A stretch of DNA of 64,000 nucleotides from positions 1,364,001 to 1,428,000 of the forward strand of contig NC_087382.1 of NCBI RefSeq assembly GCF_963675165.1, in the 5' to 3' direction. Within the stretch, counting starts at the first letter, position 1; each line of letters opens with the position of its first letter. This document shows positions 10,930-21,797 of this stretch, in pieces. The stretch comes from Halichondria panicea. Taxonomy: Eukaryota; Porifera; Demospongiae; Suberitida; Halichondriidae. The notes under the pieces are model-generated. The model was not told where the DNA came from, made no database searches, and saw only the letters and a list, made by a program, of their open reading frames with translations. The position numbers were made by a program, and so were the translations under genes.

Positions 10930-11682
10930 TTATTCGGTTATTGCTGAAAGGCAAGGTGTAACTTTACTCTCTTCAAAGCCGAGCCTCTGAAACACTTCAA
11001 ATGTGCGTGCGGTTGCTATGTCATTTTTATCTTCGGAGGGGGGAAGTAGGGTGTAGAAGATGCGTCCAGCAAAAACAGCGCAGTTAGTCTCATTGTCCCC
11101 AAGCTTAGGTATCTCGGCCTTCTCAGACTTCTCCAACCTTCTCCTCCAATACGTATCGAAAGGTTTGACGATTTCAGCTTGAAGCACTCGAACCAGTTCG
11201 CAACTAGATGTGTAGGAGACAAAACCTGGTGATGTGTCTGCTGTGTAGTAGTCAGCGTTATTGTTGATACACGTAGCCAGCTCATTAACAGCAGCTGCTT
11301 TAGTTGAGCACATACACACAAAAATCTGTGTACTGAGGCCGAGGCTTGATTCACTCTTCTTATACACAGCGTGAAGTATAAGGCAGCCTCCCTTGTATGT
11401 AGTAGTACTGCCATTTATAGTCACCTCAAAGTCGTTCTCAATCACAAGCCCACAGTGTGGAATGTTAAGTGTTGAGACGTGGACGTTCACAGCAGTAAAG
11501 AAAACAGTCGAGCATTTACTTACTTTGATTCTCACTGGTTCAGACACATCATTACAAAACTTCAAGACATACTTGTCATCATCAACTACAAAATCTTCTG
11601 GCTTTGAGCAGACGATCACAAACTGTTTACCTGGACGATTAATATCCGGGTACAGAAAGTTAAAGTGGGGAGCTGTCGCCAT
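10930..11682 (-). CDS. Single-exon protein of unknown function, 250 aa
   Basis: An uninterrupted 250-codon frame with ordinary amino-acid composition and no signal peptide or membrane helix. It starts MATAPHFNFLYP, with G at +4 of the start. The middle (about 60-130) is rich in beta-branched residues and reads like a beta-sandwich; the end (about 180-250) is charged and probably helical. I do not recognise the family. The stop codon lies inside a polyadenylation-like AATAAA on the minus strand (10934-10929), so the 3' UTR may be extremely short. The length, the codon regularity and the absence of a comparable antisense frame support a real gene. It could also be the last exon of a spliced gene. 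Confidence 0.6.
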   Translation of the reverse strand: MATAPHFNFLYPDINRPGKQFVIVCSKPEDFVVDDDKYVLKFCNDVSEPVRIKVSKCSTVFFTAVNVHVSTLNIPHCGLVIENDFEVTINGSTTTYKGGCLILHAVYKKSESSLGLSTQIFVCMCSTKAAAVNELATCINNNADYYTADTSPGFVSYTSSCELVRVLQAEIVKPFDTYWRRRLEKSEKAEIPKLGDNETNCAVFAGRIFYTLLPPSEDKNDIATARTFEVFQRLGFEESKVTPCLSAITE

Positions 11683-13327
11683 AGACGATTGTATTGACGC
11701 AGAGGAGGGGAGGACACAATTATAGCGCTATAGGCACTAATAGATAAATAATTAATTTTACTATAATTATTATTATTATGTTATTATCACGTTTATTTAC
11801 TATATCACGTTGTCAAGGTTACAAGAATGTAAATAAACAGTATAAAAATGAATATGGAAACTTCCGATCGCTAATCCCAGACAGAGGAGGTACGACCAAG
11901 AGCGCATACATATACAGAGAAGAGGGCATGCAACTCACCCTATTCTCAGAATCATCCGACTTTGTATTGGGCTATTTTTAGAACTGCCTTTTTCTGTTAT
12001 TTTTAGAATTTTGTATTTCTACTATCTATGGTGTAACCTTTGACCGCGCGCACAAGGTAAATCCGAAGGTCTTTTTTATAATTATGATTATCTGCAGCTA
12101 GCTAGCTAGCTCGATTGCAGCATAGTAGAACTATAGTTCTCAGCAGCAGTATGGCTCATACTAGCAGTGTCGAAGGCAAAGGCAAACCATCCAACAGTTG
12201 CAACGCCAAGAAGATGAAACCTAGCGGGTACAATAAACCTGTCTTCCTGAGTCTCTGGTACTTCTTAACAATACGCCCAGCACTTAACTTCCTGCTCGAA
12301 GGGGTTGTCAGTTGTCTTGGACCTGGCTGGACTAGGACTGGTCATGACACTTCCTAAATACTGCATGTGTATGTGTGGTATGTGTGTGTCATGGATATAG
12401 GGGTGGTATAGATTATGCTCGAGATATTACCTATTATGCTATTCTTTTCTGCTCAAGTAAACAGCCTATTCTTCTTCAAATCGCCTATTCATTCCCACAT
12501 TATTCCTCCAAAGCACAACATAGGCGCCATGTCGTCACACAAGTAACATCAAACTTGCCACGTGACTCGATCTATAATATAGAATTGCAAGGAGGTAATT
12601 AACCACCAGTAATTCCAATTGTTTATACTATAATTATGACTCGTATACTGACCTGTATTTCTGTGAAACCTGCCTATTATTCTCATGCATAATTGCCTTA
12701 TGCCAGCATAATTCTCACCAAAATAATGTACCTATTATGCTCAAAATTATGCTAGATAATCTACCAACCCCCATGGACCGGTATCAGAGGAATGAATGAC
12801 TCCCCGGTGGGAGTGACCCCCCCCCGGTCATTCCTGCATGCACACTGTTAAAAAAATTCTGGTGAGCTTCACCAAAAAATGGTGGTGAGATGTTGTCCCA
12901 TATCTCACCAAAATATGCATGGTGATCGTCACCAATTTAGTTTTCACCAACAATTGGTATAGTGAATTAACTTCACCAGTACTTTATGGTGAATTATTGA
13001 TTGGTGAAGCTCTGTTGGTGGTGAGCCTTACTACTGCATGTGTTCTCAACTTCTGACATGCAAATTCTGACATGCATGCATGCATGCACATAAAATTAGA
13101 CACTTTTCAAATCAGAATCAATACAACATGGATTCACACAAGAACAATTTAATAGGCCAACAACAGGCAATAGAAATAATACACTATAACAACAAACACA
13201 GACTGGTACACTGCATCATGATAATTATATATAATTATTATTAGGAGAACATAATTATAGTCTACTTTAAAAGTTATAGTTTAAAAGTCAGAGTTAAAGG
13301 CACATGGTGATGCAGAGCTAGCTATAG
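11683..13327. other. Intergenic, with one weak ORF and palindromic repeats
   Basis: An 80-codon plus-strand frame (12115-12357, inner start MAHTSSVEGKGK) has a plausible start and lysine-rich N-terminus but no recognised domain and no clear donor; I do not call it a gene. 12776-12836 holds a GC-rich imperfect palindrome around ccccggtgggagtgaccccccc. 13074-13090 is a tgca-repeat. Nothing else was identified. Confidence 0.4.
12850..13030. repeat. Cluster of GGTGA / TCACC inverted motifs
   Basis: Within 180 bp there are about five GGTGA and five TCACC pentamers, some paired as perfect mini-palindromes (ggtgagcttcacc, ggtgatcgtcacc). The block looks like a small foldback element with internal symmetry; a regulatory role is possible but unsupported. 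Confidence 0.6.
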
Positions 13328-13673
13328 CTAAATGTTTAACTCAGCACAAAGCCTGTTCAGTTTTGTTCTCTTGGAGTCCACCTTTCTGTCAAGAAAGAAT
13401 ACCTCCAAAGCTGTATAGAAGTTGACACAGCCTTCTGTGAAAGACAGATTAAATACATAAAATGTATACTCAGGAGCACAAGAGGTGCCATCTTTGGTGG
13501 AAATGTTGCCAGTAGATCCCTCTCGACAAAGAGCTTCGTCACTTGAACCTCGCTGGAGGAATGCCCATTTATCCACAGAAGAGGCTGGGCAGTTAATTCA
13601 CTCCGCTCTGTTGAGTCATCCTAAAGCAAAAAGATAAGTTGTTAATGTTTGTTTAGCTACGTACGCCCGTTTA

Positions 13674-13840
13674 GCGTATTACTACAATATTTTGCTGGTA
13701 AAAACCTTTGCGAATGAGCCAAATCAGCAGAAAATTTGACCCTTTGCGATCTAACTATTGCGTCTGTGTGGATTTTATTGTTGCATATTGATCAACCATT
13801 GCAAAGTTTGATACTCGCAAAACATTCTAGTAATACGGTA
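13674..13840. repeat. Small TIR element (MITE) in an intron of the SAMD3-like gene
   Basis: gtattactacaatattttgc at the left and gcaaaacattctagtaatac at the right are imperfect reverse complements, about 20 bp each, enclosing about 125 bp. It lies between the last two exon blocks. Confidence 0.6.
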
Positions 13841-15334
13841 TATCTTAATGCGGCGTACATGTATTTTACAGGGAGTGAAGGCATAATTATTGTATTGTAA
13901 GGGTTGCCTTTACCTCTGTCAGAATAATTCTCTTGTGGTCTGCCTTAAATCGGGTGTCAGTTAGCATGTAGTAGAGGCAGAATAAACTCAACATACTGTG
14001 AGACTCGGCTGTATACGATGTAATGTGCATGCAGCAGTAAAGCAATACGTACAGTTACAGTGTTACGTGCAGTTATACAAAGGTATTTCGTCTAGCTATA
14101 CAGTACATATCCTATAATAGCGAATAATTTTCCCAGTGCATTGTACCTGTTACAAACTCAATGGTGCACGCACGTCAACTTTGCTAGAGCATCTTGAATT
14201 GCCGTACATTCTTGCATGTTAGCGGCTAAGCGTATCACTTTGGGGCACAAAACCTCCCATGCCCTGATGGTGATTTCTTTTCCCTGGATGCGGCTAAATT
14301 CCCTGACTAACTAATAATGTATAATTATACATGTATGTAGTTATTGTGCTGAAATAGTACATGTACCTCAGTTGGCTCTGCCAGTGGTGGATATTTGGCC
14401 ACAATGTCCAGTATAGGGGTTATGCTCTCCAATATGTCAGTTCGGCGAAAGCCGAATGTCTTTAACATGAGACTTTTTGTGATCTGGTCAGATAAAATAG
14501 TAATCATGACAATTATAATATAAATTGCAATCACCTCCTGATTGGAGTTGTGTCTTTTGTTGCACTCGAGTGTTAGTCGCTTTATGTGCCGTTCAAAAGC
14601 AGGCCTATCCTCTGAGAGGTGTGGTGTCATTGAAGGAGCACTAGGAAAAACGATTTTTGTCCCTACTCCTGCTCTCGTTTTCCCGTTCCCCCTCTTTTCC
14701 CTGTCTGGTTTCCGGACATAGTTCATACGGAGTTATATGTCTTGTGCAAGAACTTTCTACATAATTAGATAAACCAATAAGGCCATCTCAGAAAATATGC
14801 CTATATACATGTACAACGAAATAAATATTTTATGTTACTGTTGCTATGTAGCTAAACCAATGAGTGTGATAATTATAGCTTAGGATTGTATAATAGTATG
14901 ATTGGGATATTTTAGTGGCATATACGTACGTGTCTTCCCAGAAATGGCCATTTTTTCACTGCTTGGAGTGCAACCTCCTGATATTCGTCAGACAGTGGCC
15001 GGGATTTATGTTGAAAAATAGCTTCTGCAATCGTATTTTGTTCTGTTTCTTCCAATCAATACGCCCTTTTTGATGCTTTCCATGATGGTTGCCTGAAAAT
15101 TTTCAGGCAAAGGAAGCGGCCGTGCATGGGAGTGGCTTTTCCTGAGGTCTCTTTGAGCTGATTCTTGTTTCTATTTTTTTTTTTTGGTGTTTCCTAGTGC
15201 ATATAATAATAATAAAAATGCATTGTATACAAACACTGTACCTGATCTAGTGGAGTTGACGCCTCAATAGGTGTTGTGTCCAGCATAGATGTTGTGTCCA
15301 GCTGTAATTAAGTAATGTATACTGTATATAGCTA

Positions 15335-15445
15335 GAAATGTTTGCGGCCCAAAAGTTCTGTGAATAGCTGTAAAAAGACCTTTAATTTGCGGATAATATT
15401 TCTGCGTTTACTCATTCATTCGAATTTTTGGGCCATAGAAATGTT
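15335..15445. repeat. Small inverted-repeat element in an intron
   Basis: aaatgtttgcggcccaaaa (left) and ttttgggccatagaaatgttt (right) are imperfect reverse complements at the ends of about 110 bp, between two mini-exons of the SAMD3-like gene. Confidence 0.6.
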
Positions 15446-15937
15446 TAGCTCTACAGTATATACATCTAGTAATTAATACATTATTAGTTTTACCTGTTGT
15501 GAGGTCAACCCGCTGCTGTACGTGCTGTCATGTTGAATTTCATCATCAGACAACTGCCAAATGCATAATTAAGTAAATTTGACTTCGTAAATCAATTTTG
15601 TGAGATGATTACCTCGATTCTCTCGCTAGTACTATAGCTAGTACTAGCGTCCCCCTCGTACAGAGTCTGTAAAAATTAATAATTTAGAACGTGACATTCA
15701 TTTGATATATACTACATGTTATTACCTGATTCAGGAAAGAGTCCCCCATGCCTGATACTGATGGTGTGAGTATACAAGTGCCTATAGTTATAATAATTAA
15801 GCCAATGTTTTCTTACCATGTTAGTATTATTCCGGAGAATAATCGTAACAGTTTTGTATGTGGTCCAACCTTCGGTACCAGCATTCTAATTTGGTCGTCA
15901 GGCAGCTCCAAGAACACCTCACCATCAATTTCTTGCT

Positions 15938-16271
15938 CTATAATAATTATTATATGTAATAATAATTCTACAATGTAAAGTATGGCTATATGTCACAACT
16001 GCATACCGTACTTATTTGATTTAAAGCGACACTAAAAATAATTATGAAGCCAGAGGTCGTTTCCTTTGGAGGTTGAAAAATTATGTTGAAGTTCTGGTGT
16101 CGCATATTTAGAGGGTCGCATATAATTGGAGGTTATTCTTCTGTCCTCGATTATAGGCCACTTAAATTACATTGTTTCTTGCCATGCTAAGAACTGACGC
16201 AGTTTGTGAACAGGTGATGTTATTGCTCAGTCTTACGTGACTTGTGCGTAACATACGTTTTAATATTGCAG
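15938..16271. promoter_or_regulatory. Space between two divergent multi-exon genes
   Basis: About 330 bp separate the first visible exon of the minus-strand SAMD3-like gene from the first visible exon of the plus-strand gene. Neither true 5' end is visible, since both first blocks begin at acceptors. A shared promoter is therefore only a possibility. The segment contains gaggtcg/gagggtcgcata repeats and no recognised motif. Confidence 0.2.
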
Positions 16272-18540
16272 GTGTTGAATTCACATTTTGCCCCTGGTGA
16301 AGTGATCAGTGACTTCTGTGACGGACAGAAATTCAGCTCACCAAACTCTCTTTTTTTCAAAGATCCCTGTGCTTTGCAAATACAGCTGTATTATGATGAG
16401 CTTGAGGTGTGTAATCCGCATGGGAGCAAAGCTAAGAAACACAAGCTAGGTAAGCCAGTCTTAATTTATATATATGTACACATCTATACATGCATGTGCG
16501 TACGTTACAATTAGGTCTGGCCTACTATTGTCTGGGAAATCTACATCCCAAGTATCGCTCCTCTCTGAGCTGTATTCAGCTGCTGTTTGTCACAAAGTAC
16601 ACCAGCATTGAGAAACACGGCTACAACCTCCTCTTTAAACCTATCGTGGATGCTGTGCTTGATTTAGAAAAGGTACGTAGTGTATACATGCAATCTTTTA
16701 TGATAATTTTTTATAAACATTAGGATGATGGTGTCGTATTTGAACGTGACGACGGTACTGAGATGGCGCTTCGAGGCACTATCACAACATTCTCAGCTGA
16801 CAACAAGGCAGCATGGAGCATTGCAGGCTTCAAGGATCTCGGTAGGGCATTTCGGAGGTGCCAGTTTTGTCTAGCTGTTAATGAAGACATGCAGACCAAG
16901 GTATGTCACAGTTTTGACCTTCCTTTATTATTAATAGCATGGTGGATGGAGTGTATTATACCCTTTTGTGAACGAGCTGTGTATTTATGTAGCCAATATT
17001 TATTGTCATTTGCATAGTATTATCTATGGTATGTTATGTGAACCTAACGTAATAATATTCCCTCGAACGACTTCTTACAGTTTATTGAGAGTGTGTTTAC
17101 CGTTCGAAGTAAAGAGATCTATCATCATCATTGTGAATCATTAGGAGGCCCTCTTCACGAGCATATGGCGACAACATACGGAATGTGGAGAAATTCTGAG
17201 CTTAACAGGTTAAAATACTTCCATGTCACCACTGGAATGGTATCAGATATTATGCACGATATTTTGGAGGGTTCGTTGGAGCTTTGTATTCGGCATCTCC
17301 TAGTTGAGTATATTCGGCAACGGAAAGCTTTCTCTCTCAGTACTCTCAATGAGCGTATCAAAACGTTCACGTATGGTGTTGACCTCAAAAGCAAACCGAG
17401 TGAGCTATCTACAATCCACCCTGATGTCGCACTGAAGCAGTCAGGTAATACATACATACGTACATGTACATACATACAAAGGTTTTCTGAGATACGATAT
17501 GCAGTATAGTTACCTTAGCGCTCGGCAATTGTTATTTGAGTGGAGTCTTATAGCATTTTACATCATTCATGCAGCATCTCAGATGTGGTGCTTGGGACGG
17601 ATTCTTCCGCTTTTGATTGGGGACCTTGTTGAAGAAGATGATGAGAATTGGGACAAATTTCTCAATCTCCTCACTATCATTGATTTTGTGTTTGCTCCAT
17701 CCATCACTCCTGACAAGGCTGACCTTGTTGCTGTTCTTGTTGAAGATTTTCTTTTTGAATTCAGGAAGCTTTATCCATCAAGAAACTTGACACCCAAGAT
17801 GCACTATACTGTTCACATACCGTCTTGGATGAAGCTGTAAGTATTACGTATCACCCCATACTTTATGTATTATACTGTATGTACTGCTAACGCAAATGTA
17901 GGTGTGGACCACTGTACAGGGTTTGGTGCATGAGGTTTGAAGCAAAGCACAGCTTCTTGCTATCATACTCGGAAATTTAAAGAATTTACCAAAAACCCTC
18001 AGTGAGCGTCATCAAGCTTTCATGTGCTATCAGCACTCTGACCGCAAAAGATATCTACGATCACCGCCTATGTACAGTAAAGGTTTGTGAATTAGCAATG
18101 GCTAGCTGTATATAATTATGTATATCGATCTATATCCTTACTTACACACAGGCAAATCTGTGTACCCTGTTTCCCTCCCCTACCTGAATGCCCTCCGAGA
18201 GTTCGATCCACTTTTAGATCTGATGGCACCTGTTCAAATGTAATTAATTAATTCAAGTGTAATTAATTTATTTTACAGGGTTAATGCAGTAACCGTTGAA
18301 GGTACATACTACTGCAAAAATGCTTGTGTTGTTGCCTCTGTGGATGATCAGGATTCTCCTGAATTCTATAGGATATCTGCATTTATCATCACTCCTCCCC
18401 CAACTAGACAAGTGGCCTTTGTTTGTGAACAACTGGTGACAGAGCATTATTTGGCTCATTATCATGCGTACGCGGTACGTACGACGGATATAGTCAAGAT
18501 CGTTTGCCAACAGGACCTCTATGATTTCCATGGGGAGTGA
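16272..18540 (+). pseudogene. Multi-exon transposase-like gene of a widespread uncharacterised animal family, one frameshift
   Basis: Eight blocks with GT-AG borders and matching phases: 16272-16449, 16515-16672, 16724-16900, 17081-17444, 17575-17836, 17902-18082, 18152-18239 and 18279-18540 (TGA). Joined, they read as a family that I know only as repeated uncharacterised proteins in cnidarians, arthropods and sponges. Hallmarks are YYDELEVCNPHGSKAKKHKL, PKYRSSL, MHDILEG, MWCLGRILPLLIGDL, LTPKMHYTVHIP and WCMRFEAKH. These suggest descent from a DNA-transposase; the exact superfamily is unresolved. In block 6, between KHSF and LAIILGN, the frame breaks at about 17955. The family normally has a few residues here (FKRL), so about 8 bases seem to be lost. 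No start exon was found upstream. It is decayed or partial; the copy is otherwise well preserved. Confidence 0.65.
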
Positions 18541-18564
18541 AGGCTGTTGGAGGGATGCATGATT

Positions 18565-18905
18565 CTTTTCTTAGGATTTTAAAGCAAAGCTTCAACTTTT
18601 GCATGCGTCTTCAGATAGACAGTGGCTTTAGGTCCAGGGAGGAGCACAGAAACGGGTAGCTTGATGACCAGTCTTGAGTTATAACTCTTCCCGCAAATTC
18701 TGAACGTTTTCCAGTAATTTTGTGGATTTTAGTTGGTGGGGGTCCCAAATTGCCCCGCAGTAGTCTAGCTTCGGGAGTACAGTAGTTTGATATATCTTGT
18801 AGCGAAGGTGTTTTGGGGCGTCACGAAAGTTCCTATGTATTCTACCTAGCAGTTGTTTGGAAGACTTGGAGATGTTCTCAATGTGGGTAGACCACGATAA
18901 ATTTG
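18565..18905 (-). mobile_element. CR1-like LINE fragment, 3' part of reverse transcriptase
   Basis: Read on the minus strand, it gives LSWSTHIENISKSSKQLLGR, then HLRYKIYQTTVLPKLDYCGA followed by IWDPHQL and KLLENVQ. This is the typical C-terminal RT/thumb block of CR1/RTE-like LINEs (L...LE.VQ..). A second frame continues with WSSSYPFLCS and RRMQKLKLCFKI. It is a remnant with stops, truncated at both ends, starting 25 bp beyond the stop codon of the preceding gene. Confidence 0.75.
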
Positions 18906-19326
18906 GTGTTAAAACTTAGTAGCTAGTTAGCTCTGCACTAGGTATTCGTAGCTGCAAGAGTGAAGAGAGCTGCATTAGGCTCTGCTGATGCCAGCATTAA
19001 TTTTAGACTTTGGCTTTTGCCATCGATCCCTTTTAACAACAATCATGGTTGATCATTACCCACTCTTTGAGTTTCTGGATTTTAACATGCAGCAAAAAAA
19101 AAGCAAAATGTTCATCATGCATGATTATAATGACTTTTTTATGTGTATAAAAAAGGCTCTTGCTAATAAATTATAGCTTTATGTTATGTATAGCTTTGAC
19201 ACTTCTACCGAGGTATCGATCAGCACCCGCGGTGCTTTCATTATTAAACATTGTTCTCTATAATGTACGAACAATGTTATTATTAAGTTGCCTAATTAAT
19301 ATGCTCCAGCATATGTAGTTTTTCAG
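18906..19326. other. No gene seen
   Basis: AT-rich spacer between the LINE fragment and an isolated exon-like block. A 62-codon frame (18988-19176) has no coding character. Confidence 0.5.
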
Positions 19327-19495
19327 GTGTCCATTGAAGATTTTGTGCAAATGCATATAATATGGATGAACTACTCCACCAAGAAATTCAAACTACCCCA
19401 TGCAGATGCTGAGGAGAGGGCGTACTTCCTCAAGACTCAGGCTGAGCGGAGACAGAGACACTTGAAGGGGAAAAAGCACAACCAGATGAGCTCAG
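19327..19495 (+). other. Isolated exon-like block, basic 56-residue peptide
   Basis: It is bordered by a good acceptor (gtttttcag|) and donor (CTCAG|GTAGGT). The open frame reads SIEDFVQMHIIWMNYSTKKF and then a basic stretch EERAYFLKTQAERRQRHLKG. It is unrecognised. It may be a further exon of the transposase-like gene on the same strand, displaced by the LINE insertion, or a stray exon. Confidence 0.35.
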
Positions 19496-19637
19496 GTAGG
19501 TTAAGGCAGCTTTTTAGCAAAACAGCATTAAATTGAAGATGAAGTGTACTGTATACAACTCAGATTTATTGTATAATATCTTGACAATAGTACCTTTTTC
19601 CCCCAAAATGTATTGTGGACATAAATACCATTAATTT

Positions 19638-20088
19638 GATAACACTATTACCATGGTTACTATCTTGTTGTGTGCGTTAGCTGTGACCAAAAATGACTGA
19701 CCTTAAATAACATTTTAGAAATGCAGCCTCCAATACTACTTTATACAAAGCAATATTACTACCAAAAGAAAGCTATTGGTGATATCTAATAGAAAAAAGG
19801 TGAGTATTTGGTATGAGGTCATTCTAACTCAGATCACAGTAACTTAATTGATAAAAATGCTGAAAAATGGAGAAAATTAATCATTCATATGCATACTGTA
19901 CAAAATACATGAAAGCAGCCCTAAATACTTGCATAGTTCCTACTGTACAATAGTAAGAGCTTTCTTTTGATACTAAGATGGGGTCATGAAATTGTGTATT
20001 GGAGGCTGCATTCTGAAAAGAGTTGTTTAAAATAAATGGTCACAGGTAACGCACACAACATGTCAGTAACCATGGCAACAATGTTATC
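19638..20088. repeat. Long imperfect inverted repeat (foldback element)
   Basis: Arm 19638-19774 (gataacac...accatggttact...gtgtgcgtta...gcagcctccaatac...aaaagaaagct) recurs in reverse complement at 19958-20088 with scattered mismatches. About 180 bp of unique sequence lie between the arms. No coding content. Confidence 0.75.
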
Positions 20089-20431
20089 ATACTGATCCTT
20101 TCTACGTATAAGATATAATTCAAGAGCAAAAACATGCATTGATGATGCCATTTCACAATGACAAGGCACTTCATTAATTATACTATTTATGGCACTGATC
20201 TTAATAATTATGCCTTAACCTACCTGAGAGGGGACAAGATAAGGTGTGTGTGGTGGAACCTCTTACTATTGCATGGGACATATAGTGTACTGTGAATATT
20301 GACGTATCCTTATCTCAGGATTTGATTTAGCACCTTAGAATGTACATGCCCAATAATAATTCTAATTATGATGTGTACATATAATTTTAGTTTTACGAGT
20401 CTTTTTATGATTTATTCCATGTACATACACA
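20089..20431. other. No gene seen
   Basis: AT-rich spacer; nothing recognised. Confidence 0.5.
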
Positions 20432-20875
20432 TAGTGGCAGATCCAGGAATTTTGAGAGGGAGGTTCCAAAACTAAAAAAAAGGGTCATCACTTTTCCAAA
20501 ACAATGAGCATTAGAGAGCCTGCGGACATATCAATTGCAAGACATCAGCCTAGTAACTATGTACAGATCATGATCATTCAAGCTGAGTTAGCTAGTTGCT
20601 ATAGCTAGTACGTTGACTACAGTGTGTTCTTGTGTGAAAGGGGGGTTTCAGGGAACCCATGGAACCTGTCTGGATCCGCCACTGCCACAATCAAAGCTAC
20701 GGAGGGAGAGGATTAAATGTAAAACTGAATGGCAAAGCAAATAATTAGACACTTATACCCAACAAGCGAGAAATTCCATTGACCACACTTATAAACTATT
20801 GCTACGTTATTGCTATACAAGTAAATTAATTGTTTTGGAATTACCTCCCTCTCAAATTTCCTGGATCCGCCACTG
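20432..20875. mobile_element. hAT-type MITE with (c)agtggcggatccagg termini
   Basis: The left end agtggcagatccaggaattt and the right end ...aaatttcctggatccgccact are imperfect inverted repeats that continue through gagagggaggt. The sequence cagtggcggatccagg is a common hAT-family terminus in animals (established knowledge). A third internal ctggatccgccactg at 20671-20685 suggests a nested or rearranged copy. No 8-bp target duplication is visible. It does not code for protein. Confidence 0.65.
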
Positions 20876-21165
20876 TGTGGTATGTATACTTTTATAGAGC
20901 AAAGTGTAATAATTATGCAGCTGTGTAATCAAAACGCCTGGCTTGCAAGACTATATATAATTATAATTATAGTCATGTACTAGCCGTATTATATATCAGT
21001 ATACTTCCCTGATAATACGGCCTAGGGTCGTGTACCTCTATACTGCTCTTATACCTCTTCAATTTACTGTAATAATTATGCTGATCTAGTTTGAATTAAG
21101 TGCATGCTCTATATAGGTATTAGAAAGTGGAACACAATTAATTATCTTTTTCTCATAATTATTTC

Positions 21166-21201
21166 GATCACACAAGTACAAGACAACTGTCTTGTGTGAT
21201 C
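21166..21201. repeat. Perfect 11-bp hairpin gatcacacaag/cttgtgtgatc
   Basis: Two exact complementary arms with a 14-base loop. It is conserved as a hairpin upstream of P2 (40352-40384) with a different loop, so the stem outlasted the loop. Confidence 0.65.
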
Positions 21202-21420
21202 AAAGAGAGAGCGTTAATGGACTTGGGAACAGACATGTTATGGCTTGTATAATGAATATAATTATAGAGAGTGGATACTGATCGACACGTACCTCTTTTG
21301 GAGCACATGCACTCTCATCACTTTACATATGAAAGTATAACAGTACATGTAGCTATTGGTCTGCATGGCTTCTACGAGACTACCTCCCATGTTAGAACTA
21401 TAATAAACATAGAGCCAGAG

Positions 21421-21540
21421 GAGGTCAACACACGAGTACCTCGATTAGGGATTAGGCTTGGTCACGTGCAAAATAACAGTAATTAAAATTAAAGTTGTGG
21501 TTGCAATTTTAGCCTAATTGAGGTACTCGTGTCGGACCTC
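21421..21540. repeat. Foldback gaggtc..acgagtacctcgattagg ... cctaattgaggtactcgt..gacctc
   Basis: Arms of about 28 bp with one small bulge surround about 65 bp. Homologous foldbacks lie at 40528-40646, 47217-47313 and 49414-49537. Confidence 0.75.
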
Positions 21541-21612
21541 CGCTGACATTTATAGAGCACTGCCTTCTTAAATTAGTTGGGCGTGGCCCGTCCTAGCCTC
21601 AAACCTCCTCCT

Positions 21613-21797
21613 TATAAGGTGACATGTTTTCGCGGGTATTAATTTCCGCTATTTCAATTCTGTGTAGTCGCAGGTAATTGGCAGTGAATACCACTTGCAA
21701 AAATTATAGTTAATTTTACAACTTGAGTAGAATTTAATACCAGCAAAATAATCTAAAACAGTGAAATCGCAAACAAGTGAAAATATGTCACCTTATA
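21613..21797. mobile_element. 185-bp MITE, TIR tataaggtgacat
   Basis: The ends tataaggtgacatgttttc and gaaaatatgtcacctta form inverted repeats around cgcgggtattaatttccgc-type sequence. Copies lie at 40728-40917 and 49617-49810. A fourth copy near 47.37-47.54 kb has lost its left end. Confidence 0.7.

Larger units (their letters stand above)
13328..15937 (-). pseudogene. SAMD3-like multi-exon gene with single-base frameshifts
   Basis: Eleven minus-strand exon-like blocks with GT-AG borders: 15817-15937, 15726-15751, 15613-15666, 15494-15553, 15242-15301, 14930-15170, 14535-about 14740, 14367-14483, 14180-14310, 13914-13995 and 13328-13620. The first encodes the second half of a SAM domain (EIDGEVFLELPDDQIRMLVP). 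Four phase-0 mini-exons give an acidic/Ser-rich linker. Then come blocks matching the SAMD3-like family of fish and invertebrates: RPLSDEYQEVALQAVKKWPF, LMLKTFGFRRTDILESI and a C-terminal FYVFNLSF...FYTALEVFF. Three blocks need a one-base correction: an extra base in the A-run at 15036-15039, a frame break near 14735 and a missing base at 13501-13503. The N-terminal half of the SAM domain was not found. It is decayed, or the assembly has indel errors; the function of the family is unknown to me. Confidence 0.7.

Noticed and set aside
12115-12357. 80-codon frame with a plausible start
   Set aside because: Could be a first exon, but no donor, domain or partner exon is visible; mentioned only in the intergenic entry.
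20432-20875. 8-bp target duplication for the hAT-type MITE
   Set aside because: The flanking 8-mers differ; they look more like an outward extension of the inverted repeat, so no TSD is claimed.
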